NCBI GenBank assembly: GCA_949287345.1
Contig: CASEGD010000058.1
Span: 1 to 10,186, forward strand
Source: an uncultured Phascolarctobacterium sp.
Lineage (GTDB): Bacteria; Bacillota; Negativicutes; Acidaminococcales; Acidaminococcaceae
DNA: 10,186 bases
Reading direction: 5' to 3'
Within the stretch, counting starts at the first letter, position 1, and the number at the start of each line of letters is the position of its first letter. The notes under the pieces are model-generated. The model was not told the origin of the DNA and ran no database searches. It worked only from the letters and a program-made list of their open reading frames with translations. A program made the translations under genes and the position numbers. Shown here piece by piece: positions 1 to 4,979 of the stretch.

Positions 1-298
1 CCTCCGGCACAATAAACTCGCGGCGCGCCCAAAAGCCCTGAATGTTAACAGGGTGCAGCATAATCAGGCTGCCGCAGATATCCTTTGGGTCAAGTTCGCA
101 CCCCAGCTCCATGGCAGCGGCAATGCCGGGGTATTCGCCGCCGTGGATGCCCGCCGTTACCAACAGCGTTGCTCCGTCACGTGCGCCGTTGATGATTGTT
201 AAGGGAATTTCTATATCCGTACCGGGAACGGGCAGCATCGTGCGCAGCTTGGCGCCGCGTTCAACCGTCAGCCCGCACACAGTTAAAGTATCGCTCAC
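1..298 (-). CDS. Succinylglutamate desuccinylase/aspartoacylase-family zinc hydrolase (5' part only)
   Basis: The first 99 codons are visible and the gene runs off the left edge. The translation opens VSDTLTVCGLTVERGAKL and contains TAGIHGGEYPGIAAAMELG followed by IMLHPVNIQGFWARREF. HGGEYPG carries the H-x-x-E zinc-binding pair of the M14-like AstE/AspA family, whose members hydrolyse N-acyl amino acids or related amides. The N-terminal segment ahead of the catalytic domain (PVPGTDIEIPLTIING) is usual for the cytosolic AstE_AspA type. The start is GTG at 298, chosen because AAAGGAG lies 8 bases upstream and no in-frame ATG suits. A sigma-70-like promoter sits upstream (340-368), so the gene can be expressed alone. 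Substrate cannot be told from this fragment. Family call is confident; exact enzyme is not. Confidence 0.8.
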   Translation of the reverse strand, partial: MSDTLTVCGLTVERGAKLRTMLPVPGTDIEIPLTIINGARDGATLLVTAGIHGGEYPGIAAAMELGCELDPKDICGSLIMLHPVNIQGFWARREFIVPE

Positions 299-339
299 AA
301 AATCAGCTCCTTTGGAAAAATGTTTAAACTTTCCTGCTT

Positions 340-368
340 ATTATACATTATTTTAGTACTTATTGCAA
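340..368 (-). promoter_or_regulatory. Promoter of the desuccinylase-family gene
   Basis: On the minus strand TTGCAA (363-368) and TATAAT (340-345) are separated by exactly 17 bases. Initiation would fall near 333, leaving a leader of about 35 bases with the AAAGGAG site. A 7-bp inverted repeat (AGATATT/AATATCT, 371-390) abuts the -35 on its upstream side and could be an operator. That last point is inference. Confidence 0.6.
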
Positions 369-406
369 ATAGATATTATTTAAAATATCTTTGCTAATAA
401 AATATA

Positions 407-422
407 ATACCCATACGGGTAT
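407..422. repeat. Small palindrome ATACCC-ATAC-GGGTAT
   Basis: Six-base arms flank a four-base centre. It lies about 40 bp upstream of the -35 box of the desuccinylase-family gene and about 60 bp downstream of the tRNA-type terminator. Size and position suit a regulator binding site. No regulator is identifiable, so this is a description only. Confidence 0.3.
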
Positions 423-477
423 GGTGTATATAATGGTTCTGTTATAAAATAAGCACCTAGTAAGCACCAAAGCAAAT

Positions 478-509
478 AAAAAAGCCGCTTCTCAAATCCG
501 GAAAGCGGC
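478..509 (-). terminator. Rho-independent terminator behind the tRNA-Gly 3'-half copy
   Basis: Read on the minus strand, GCCGCTT (503-509) pairs with AAGCGGC (484-490) across a 12-base loop, and a run of six U follows (478-483). It starts 7 bases after the CCA end of the truncated tRNA-Gly copy. It is probably the original chromosomal terminator of the tRNA gene, separated from it by the insertion described at 517-2296. Confidence 0.75.
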
Positions 510-516
510 ATAAATA

Positions 517-561
517 TGGAGCGGGTGACGAGACTCGAACTCGCGACACATAGCTTGGGAA
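517..561 (-). repeat. Truncated tRNA-Gly 3'-half copy (putative att site)
   Basis: These 45 bases are identical to 2252-2296, the part of the intact tRNA-Gly from the anticodon loop (CCC) to the encoded CCA end. Identity stops at the next base on both sides. The 5' half of the tRNA (acceptor 5' strand, D arm) is absent here, so this copy cannot make a tRNA. Such partial direct repeats of a tRNA 3' end are the usual scar of integration by a tyrosine recombinase. A stray partial gene duplication is the alternative. Confidence 0.8.
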
Positions 562-784
562 TTTTCAATATGAAAGAATTATATAATTTATGAGTAATAT
601 TTTTCCTTTTTATTATAAAAATATCAGTTTAAACCGTAATTTGTGTAAACTTTTTATTATGTTTCAAAGCAGTTAAATTAGAATTAGTCACTATTTTGTC
701 TTACTATTTGTTTATAATTTCATATGTTTTCAACAATTCAAATTCGTTAATATTTTAAAAGTTTGTGCATTTCATAGCATAAAC
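562..784. other. A/T-rich non-coding stretch inside the island
   Basis: No convincing reading frame or RNA gene is visible. It contains short repeats: AGTTTGTGC occurs at 760-768 and again at 799-807 next to the promoter. An imperfect inverted repeat GTTTGTGC/GCATAAAC spans 761-784. These may be regulatory for the ATPase gene or remnants of lost element sequence. Confidence 0.4.
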
Positions 785-813
785 TTTGTTTTTTTTAGAG
801 TTTGTGCTATAAT
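785..813 (+). promoter_or_regulatory. Extended -10 promoter of the ATPase gene
   Basis: TGC-TATAAT (805-813) is a perfect extended -10. The -35 candidate 17 bases upstream (TTTGTT, 785-790) is weak, which is common with an extended -10. Initiation near 820 would leave a leader of about 16 bases carrying the AGGTG ribosome binding site. Confidence 0.55.
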
Positions 814-835
814 TTACATAAGGCAGGTGTAAAAA

Positions 836-2158
836 ATGATTAGCAACCAAATTTTAAAATCAAGAAACGGTTATTTAAATAAATTGATCGCTTTTAAAGA
901 TACAGAGCCTGTAAAAATAATTACCGGCATCCGCCGCTGTGGTAAATCCAGTTTGCTAAAGCTGATGATTAAATATTTACAGGAACAAGGCGTTGCAGAT
1001 AACCAAATACTGTCCATGAATTTTGAATCTATGGCTTTTAGGAATATGACAGAGCAGGAATTTTACAGTTATGTTAAAGAGCATATCAATACAGAAAAAC
1101 GCTCGTATCTCTTTTTTGATGAACTTCAGCGCATAGAAGGTTGGGAAGATGCTGTTAATTCTTTCCGTGTTGATTTTGACTGCGATATTTATATAACCGG
1201 TTCTAATGCCTATTTGCTCTCGTCAGAATATGCCACCTATCTTTCCGGACGCAGCGTTGAAATTAAAATGCTGCCGCTCTCTTTTGCAGAATTTCTTGAT
1301 TTTCACGGGTTTAAGATAGAAGAAGCTACCGGTGCCTTTGGCGGCAAACGTAAAATTATTAAAGACAAAAACGGTATTAGCTATGAACCGGCAGAAGCCT
1401 TTAATGCTTACTTGCTTTTTGGCGGTATGCCTGGCATTGCCGATATAGGTCTTGAAATGGACAAAGCTATGGCACTATTGGACGGAATTTATTCAACAGT
1501 AGTAATAAGAGATATACTGGAAAGGGAAAAGCGTAGGGGGCAAAAACGTATTACTGATGCTGCTTTGTTACGTAAAATAATCCTTTTCCTTGCAGATAAT
1601 ATTGGCAGCAGTATTTCTGCTACATCAATGGCAGGTACGCTTAGCAATGAAGGATTAATAGATACAGAAACACGTAAAGGCAAACCCAGTACACACACTG
1701 TCCAGTCTTATGTAAACACTTTAACTGAAAGTTACTTTTTTTATGAAATTAAACGATTTGATATAAAAGGCAAAGAATTTTTAAGAACACTTGGCAAGTA
1801 TTATATTGTCGATACCGGGCTTAGAACCTATTTGCTTGGCAACCGCGACCGTGATAGAGGACACATTTTAGAAAATGTTATTTACCTTGAACTTTTACGG
1901 CGTGGTTACGATTTAGCCGTTGGCAAGGTTGATAATACCGAAGTTGATTTTATAGCAACAAAATATAACGAAAAATTGTATATTCAGGTAACGGAAAGCT
2001 TGCAAGGAGAAGAAGTACGCAAGCGTGAATTAGCACCGTTAGAGAAAATACGCGATAATTACGAAAAGATTGTGCTATCTATGGATTTAAACAATAACGC
2101 TAATTATAATGGCATTAAATCATTAAATATAATTGATTGGCTGTTAGAAAATAATTAA
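836..2158 (+). CDS. AAA_14/DUF4143-family ATP-binding protein
   Basis: This 440-residue protein belongs to a widespread family of AAA ATPases of unsettled function. The ATPase domain has Walker A GIRRCGKSS (about 31-39) and Walker B YLFFDE (91-96). A conserved ITGSNAYLLSS segment and an arginine-containing YLSGRSVEIKMLPLSFAEFL follow near 118-145. The C-terminal DUF4143 domain ends with EVDFIATK...LYIQV (about 369-385), which resembles a degenerate PD-(D/E)xK nuclease core; whether it cuts nucleic acid is unknown. Length is full for the family and no signal peptide is seen. The start follows GCAGGTG at a 6-base spacing. Codon choice (AAA, TTA, ATA) is much more A/T-rich than the flanking genes, and the gene is the sole cargo between two tRNA-Gly repeats. 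Both points argue for horizontal acquisition. The family is solid; the biological role is not inferable. Confidence 0.9.
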   Translation: MISNQILKSRNGYLNKLIAFKDTEPVKIITGIRRCGKSSLLKLMIKYLQEQGVADNQILSMNFESMAFRNMTEQEFYSYVKEHINTEKRSYLFFDELQRIEGWEDAVNSFRVDFDCDIYITGSNAYLLSSEYATYLSGRSVEIKMLPLSFAEFLDFHGFKIEEATGAFGGKRKIIKDKNGISYEPAEAFNAYLLFGGMPGIADIGLEMDKAMALLDGIYSTVVIRDILEREKRRGQKRITDAALLRKIILFLADNIGSSISATSMAGTLSNEGLIDTETRKGKPSTHTVQSYVNTLTESYFFYEIKRFDIKGKEFLRTLGKYYIVDTGLRTYLLGNRDRDRGHILENVIYLELLRRGYDLAVGKVDNTEVDFIATKYNEKLYIQVTESLQGEEVRKRELAPLEKIRDNYEKIVLSMDLNNNANYNGIKSLNIIDWLLENN

Positions 2159-2175
2159 CATTTTTTATTTATACT

Positions 2176-2208
2176 AAAACCGCGAAGTTTAAGTTGCTTC
2201 GCGGTTTT
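2176..2208. terminator. Terminator downstream of the ATPase gene
   Basis: A perfect 12-bp stem (2176-2187 with 2197-2208, core CCGCGAAG/CTTCGCGG) encloses a 9-base loop. A flank on the left arm and T flank on the right arm let it work in both directions. It begins 18 bases after the ATPase stop codon and also insulates the ATPase from tRNA transcription on the other strand. Confidence 0.85.
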
Positions 2209-2216
2209 CTATATAC

Positions 2217-2243
2217 AAAAAGGCTGTGAAATTAATCACAGCC
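2217..2243 (-). terminator. Rho-independent terminator of tRNA-Gly
   Basis: On the minus strand GGCTGTGA (2236-2243) pairs with TCACAGCC (2222-2229) around a 6-base loop, followed by five U. It starts 8 bases after the tRNA CCA end. Its sequence differs completely from the terminator behind the truncated tRNA copy at 478-509. This suggests it was supplied by the inserted element. Confidence 0.75.
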
Positions 2244-2251
2244 GTGTGCTT

Positions 2252-2326
2252 TGGAGCGGGTGACGAGACTCGAACTCGCGACACATAGCTTGGGAAGCTA
2301 TTGTTCTACCACTGAACTACACCCGC
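2252..2326 (-). tRNA. tRNA-Gly (anticodon CCC)
   Basis: The full cloverleaf can be drawn by eye. The acceptor is GCGGGTG/CACCCGC, the D stem GTTC/GAAC, the anticodon stem ATAGC/GCTAT with loop TTCCCAA, and the T stem GCGAG/CTCGT (one G-U pair) with loop TTCGAGT. The discriminator is U and CCA is encoded. Anticodon CCC reads the GGG glycine codon. The 3' half (2252-2296) is repeated at 517-561, marking it as a probable integration target. A strong promoter lies upstream at 2374-2402, with a 28-bp tandem duplication in between. Confidence 0.93.
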
Positions 2327-2378
2327 ATATTAAATTGCAGTAATAATTATCCGCATATTAAATTGCAGTAATAATTAT
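2323..2378. repeat. Perfect 28-bp tandem duplication at the tRNA-Gly 5' end
   Basis: The unit at 2323-2350 is repeated without change at 2351-2378. The inner copy includes the first four bases of the mature tRNA and the outer copy includes five of the six bases of the promoter -10. The duplication therefore lengthens the tRNA 5' leader from about 12 to about 40 bases. Perfect identity suggests a recent event. Confidence 0.85.
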
Positions 2379-2402
2379 AGCACAGCCCGTCTATCTTGGC
2401 AA
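2374..2402 (-). promoter_or_regulatory. Promoter of tRNA-Gly
   Basis: On the minus strand TTGCCA (2397-2402) and TATAAT (2374-2379) are 17 bases apart, and TGC directly before TATAAT makes an extended -10. This is close to consensus, as expected for a stable RNA promoter. It lies inside a 9-bp inverted repeat (2380-2418) at the end of the upstream exporter operon. Confidence 0.75.
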
Positions 2403-2418
2403 GGAAGAAGGGCTGCGC
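2380..2418 (-). terminator. Hairpin at the end of the exporter operon
   Basis: GCGCAGCCC (2410-2418 on the minus strand) pairs with GGGCTGTGC (2380-2388) with one G-U. The loop is 21 bases and contains CTTGCCAAG, which can fold further. It follows the ThrE small-subunit stop by a few bases. The 3' flank is UAUAAUUAUU rather than a clean U run, so termination is plausible but not assured. The tRNA promoter -35 lies in its loop. Confidence 0.45.
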
Positions 2419-2421
2419 TTT

Positions 2422-2913
2422 TCACTTTTTACCCTTTACTTTCATTTCCATCTGGCGTTTAGAGCGGCGGTATTGCAGCATGAAGCGGCGTACTTTAATG
2501 ACGCGGAACAGGCTTGATACCAGCATCACGCCGATGGCGATGGCGACGGAGTCCGTCATGGCCGTCAGTAAAATGGAAGTGCCGTTGTTATAATCGTTGT
2601 TGATAATGGCGAACATGCCCTGATAAATGCCGAGCCCCGGCACCAGCGGCACAATGCCTGGGATAACAAACACCGTTACCGGCTGCTTGAAGATGCGCGA
2701 GCTTAATTCGCTGGCCAGAGCCAGAGAAATTGTCGCCGTAAAATTGGACACGAACGAGGTATAGCCAAGTTCATGCCGCAGGTAGATGAACACTACCCAA
2801 CCGATAGCCCCGATAACGCCGTCGATAAGCACGACTTTTTTCGGCGCCTGAAACAAAATGGCAAACGCCATGGTTGCAAGGGAGGCGAAGAAAAAGGCGG
2901 TAATCATTTCCAT
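2422..2913 (-). CDS. Threonine/serine exporter, small subunit (ThrE_2/DUF3815, YjjB-like)
   Basis: This 163-residue membrane protein has four or five hydrophobic segments. It carries the family signature FVIPGIVPLVPGLGIYQGMF near residue 85-105 and a basic C terminus (RRSKRQMEMKVKGKK). In the split form of the ThrE family it pairs with the DUF1212 subunit to export threonine/serine or, in the YjjPB case, small acids such as succinate. The gene directly follows its partner. I place the start at ATG 2913, preceded by GGGGTGGG and overlapping the upstream stop by 10 bases. ATG 2907, in an ATGA overlap, is equally possible. A start at 2937 would extend deep into the partner gene and is unlikely. 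The substrate is inferred from the family only. Confidence 0.85.
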   Translation of the reverse strand: MEMITAFFFASLATMAFAILFQAPKKVVLIDGVIGAIGWVVFIYLRHELGYTSFVSNFTATISLALASELSSRIFKQPVTVFVIPGIVPLVPGLGIYQGMFAIINNDYNNGTSILLTAMTDSVAIAIGVMLVSSLFRVIKVRRFMLQYRRSKRQMEMKVKGKK

Positions 2914-3686
2914 AAATCCCACCCCCAGATGAACCACACGCGCAGCACAAACGCGATGCCGATGGCGATTGACGACGCAAACAGCAGCGCTTCCGCGATA
3001 CGTGAGTTGCCGCTCATCAAATTGCCTGCCATGTAGTCACGCAGCCCGTTGCAGAACGGCACGCCCGGTACGAAAGGCATCAGCGCGCCTACGATGATTT
3101 TTTCCATCGTGCACTGCACGCTCATAGCGCAGCAAAACAGCGCAACTGCGCCGATAGCCACGCCAGCGATGGCGTTTTCCCAAAAGGCGCTGGGGTGGTA
3201 GCCTGCAATTTGCTTAAGCACCACCATTGCCATGCCGCCCGTTACAAAGGCCGCAATAAAGTCGTGGCTGTTGCCGCCCAGCATGGCCGCAAACGCCGCC
3301 GAGCCGATGCCGGAAGCAAGGCACACAGCCCATTTGCCGTAAGGCGCAGGCTGCCGCCATTTTTTCTCCAGCCACGCGCAGGTTTCTTCGTAACTTTTAT
3401 CCCACTTGTGGAAGTTATAGGACATGGTGTTCATTTCGCTGATGAGGCTTAAATTGGTGCTGCGGTAGCCAATGCGGCTTACGCGGATAAAGCTGTCGGT
3501 GTCCTCATTGCCCAAAATGATAACGGTCGGCGTTACAAACGGGTCAACCTCGTAGCCGTGGACAAGGCAGCAGCGCGAAATGGTGTCCTCAACGCGGTAG
3601 GTTTCCGCGCCGCTTTTCAGCAGTATTTTGCCGATTTTAACGGCGATGTTGATGGTCTGGTCGCGCGTAAAATCAGTTTTAGCCAT
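2904..3686 (-). CDS. Threonine/serine exporter, large subunit (ThrE N-terminal/DUF1212, YjjP-like)
   Basis: This 260-residue protein has a cytosolic N-terminal part with the DUF1212 signature IGKILLKSGAETYRVEDTI (about 16-34). Several membrane segments follow from about residue 115 onward. The re-entrant-type motif GALMPFVPGVPFCNGLRDYMAGNL is matched by the PLVPGLGIYQG motif of the partner subunit. Together the two reproduce the single-chain ThrE architecture. The start is ATG 3686 (MAKTDFTRD), which overlaps the glycosylase stop by 8 bases. The longer frame to 3740 would add a run of arginines encoded inside the upstream gene and is rejected. Operon position and overlaps on both sides point to translational coupling. 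Confidence 0.87.
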   Translation of the reverse strand: MAKTDFTRDQTINIAVKIGKILLKSGAETYRVEDTISRCCLVHGYEVDPFVTPTVIILGNEDTDSFIRVSRIGYRSTNLSLISEMNTMSYNFHKWDKSYEETCAWLEKKWRQPAPYGKWAVCLASGIGSAAFAAMLGGNSHDFIAAFVTGGMAMVVLKQIAGYHPSAFWENAIAGVAIGAVALFCCAMSVQCTMEKIIVGALMPFVPGVPFCNGLRDYMAGNLMSGNSRIAEALLFASSIAIGIAFVLRVWFIWGWDLWK

Positions 3687-4386
3687 TTGCTTCACCGCCC
3701 TGCGCGGCAAACAGCGCCGCCACCGCCGCCTTAAACGCATTGGCGCCGCCCATGGAAGGGTGCGGCACGCAGTCGCACGCTACGTCATATTTGCCCAGCG
3801 TCTGCTGAGATTTGCGCCCGATGGCGACTACCTTCATGCCGGGGACGAGCTGCATCAGCATCCTTGCGTACTCAATGCCAACGTCCAGCTCCTCGCCGGT
3901 AGGCGTGCGGTTGCTTAAAATATTGCCTTCTTTATAAGGATGGAACGGAAAAATGTTCCACAAAACCGTGTCATAAGGCGAAAGCCCGTGCCGCGCAATT
4001 GTGTTCCACATCACCGTCGCCGTCGGCTCGTTAAAGCCGTACAGCTTCTGCGTGCGGTTCAGGCGCGCGCTGTTGGGGTTGCTGGTACGTTTGTAATCCC
4101 AGTCGCCCAGCACGGCCTGCGGGTTTACGTCCGGGTGGCAGCCCAGCAAAATGCGCTCGCTCGTCATGGCCATGCCGCTGAAATGCCCGCCCTGGTAGCC
4201 CAGCCCTTCGGCGATGAACAAAAAGTGCGCGCTTTTGCGCAGCTCAAGGTAACGCTGTAAATTCGCCGCGCGGATAACAGGTGCTTCCGGCCCGATGTCG
4301 CACTCGGGGTTGTAATCCTGCCACGGGTTGAACACCGAAGGCTTGTTATATGATTGTAGCTTTTTGATAAAATCTGCTGCCGTCAC
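3679..4386 (-). CDS. Uracil-DNA glycosylase-superfamily protein
   Basis: At 235 residues it shows the superfamily layout. Motif 1 region is FLFIAEGLGYQGGHFSGMAMTSE (about 56-78), the middle motif is VLWNIFPFHP and the C-terminal motif is PHPSMGGAN, equivalent to the HPS minor-groove motif. Such enzymes remove uracil or other damaged bases at the start of base excision repair. The four cysteines of an iron-sulphur cluster (family 4/5) are not present, and motif 1 departs from the classical GEAPG form, so subfamily and activity are uncertain. The start is GTG 4386 with GGAGA 7 bases upstream. The gene lies 12 bases after the secreted-protein gene and overlaps the exporter gene, a pairing with no evident functional logic. 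Confidence 0.7.
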   Translation of the reverse strand: MTAADFIKKLQSYNKPSVFNPWQDYNPECDIGPEAPVIRAANLQRYLELRKSAHFLFIAEGLGYQGGHFSGMAMTSERILLGCHPDVNPQAVLGDWDYKRTSNPNSARLNRTQKLYGFNEPTATVMWNTIARHGLSPYDTVLWNIFPFHPYKEGNILSNRTPTGEELDVGIEYARMLMQLVPGMKVVAIGRKSQQTLGKYDVACDCVPHPSMGGANAFKAAVAALFAAQGGEANG

Positions 4387-4398
4387 AAGTTTTCTCCA

Positions 4399-4830
4399 TT
4401 AAAGTTTTACGTCAATCTGTGCCGATACGCCAACACCCTGCACGCGGTTAACGTCGGTAATGTCTACCTTGTCAATCGGTATCAGCGCTTTGGCGCGGAA
4501 GCTGCCGAAAAACGAGGCTTCAATCAAAAGGGCTGCCTTGCATTTTTCAACCTGTGCGTGCGGTCCGCTGACCTGTGCCGCACCGGCGTAGCTGCCGTCG
4601 CCGACGGTAATTACCGGCACAACCTTGGTGGCGTAATCGCTGCTGACAGCGTATTTGCCCGTTAAGGTGTTGATGGCGCTGTTAAGCTGGTCGTCAAACT
4701 GGTTAACCAAAACGCCGATAGCGCCGCCTTTTAACACCGTGCCCAAAATGCCTGCCTGTACCGGCGCGGTGCTGCTGCCAAGCACAAAGCCGCAAACCAG
4801 CGCCATAGCTATATATTTTTTGCCCTGCAT
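4399..4830 (-). CDS. Small secreted protein of unknown function
   Basis: The protein has 143 residues. It opens with MQGKKYIAMALVCGFVLGSS, a basic start and hydrophobic core, and a probable signal-peptidase I site after APVQA (about residue 26). There is no lipobox cysteine at the cleavage point. The mature part of about 117 residues begins GILGTVLKGGAIGVLVNQFDDQLNSAINTLTG and continues with short alternating hydrophobic stretches suggestive of beta strands (VVPVITVGDGSYAGAAQVSG, VGVSAQIDVKL). I do not recognise a named domain. A strong AAAGGAGG ribosome binding site precedes ATG 4830, so expression should be high. It is the first gene of the four-gene operon and is divergent from the alcohol dehydrogenase. 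Function unknown. Confidence 0.8.
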   Translation of the reverse strand: MQGKKYIAMALVCGFVLGSSTAPVQAGILGTVLKGGAIGVLVNQFDDQLNSAINTLTGKYAVSSDYATKVVPVITVGDGSYAGAAQVSGPHAQVEKCKAALLIEASFFGSFRAKALIPIDKVDITDVNRVQGVGVSAQIDVKL

Positions 4831-4918
4831 AGTAAAACCTCCTTTAAAAACTTACAGTATTATTATCTTCGCCATTTTTTTATAAACGCCTGCTTATTGT
4901 AAAACTTTTTGGCGCATA

Positions 4919-4947
4919 TTTACACGCCGCCGGTTTTGTCGTACCAT
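4919..4947 (+). promoter_or_regulatory. Candidate promoter of the adh-pcp-nitroreductase operon
   Basis: TTTACA (4919-4924) and TACCAT (4942-4947) are 17 bases apart. The initiation point would lie just upstream of the AAAAAGGAG ribosome binding site (4962-4970). The -10 matches consensus at four of six positions, so the call is tentative. Confidence 0.35.
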
Positions 4948-4979
4948 AAGAGTATAGCATTAAAAAGGAGCTGAAACAA

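Larger units (their letters stand above)
517..2296. mobile_element. Putative 1.7-kb tRNA-Gly-targeted island carrying one AAA ATPase gene
   Basis: The interval is bounded by direct repeats of the tRNA-Gly 3' half (517-561 and 2252-2296), with a repeat-to-repeat period of 1735 bp. The interior is visibly A/T-rich against the GC-rich genes on either side. It holds one complete gene (836-2158) with its own promoter and terminator. The tRNA keeps a functional 3' half, and the displaced copy keeps its own terminator, as expected after insertion of an element that restores the tRNA. No integrase, excisionase or relaxase is present. It must therefore be a remnant, an element mobilised in trans, or a chance tRNA duplication. 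The boundaries are direct observation; the mobile interpretation is inference. Confidence 0.6.

Noticed and set aside
42..356. 104-residue plus-strand frame at the left edge
   Set aside because: It is antisense to the desuccinylase-family gene, whose HGGE motif and ribosome binding site are clear on the other strand.
450..472. Short direct repeat AAGCACC twice
   Set aside because: Two 7-base copies in an A/T-rich spacer are too short to interpret.
380..568. 62-residue minus-strand reading frame across the truncated tRNA copy
   Set aside because: It covers the tRNA-Gly remnant and its terminator hairpin, has no ribosome binding site and shows no protein-like pattern.
3687..3740. Upstream ATG extending the ThrE large subunit by 18 residues
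   Set aside because: The added residues are mostly arginine encoded inside the glycosylase gene. ATG 3686 gives the family's usual N terminus.
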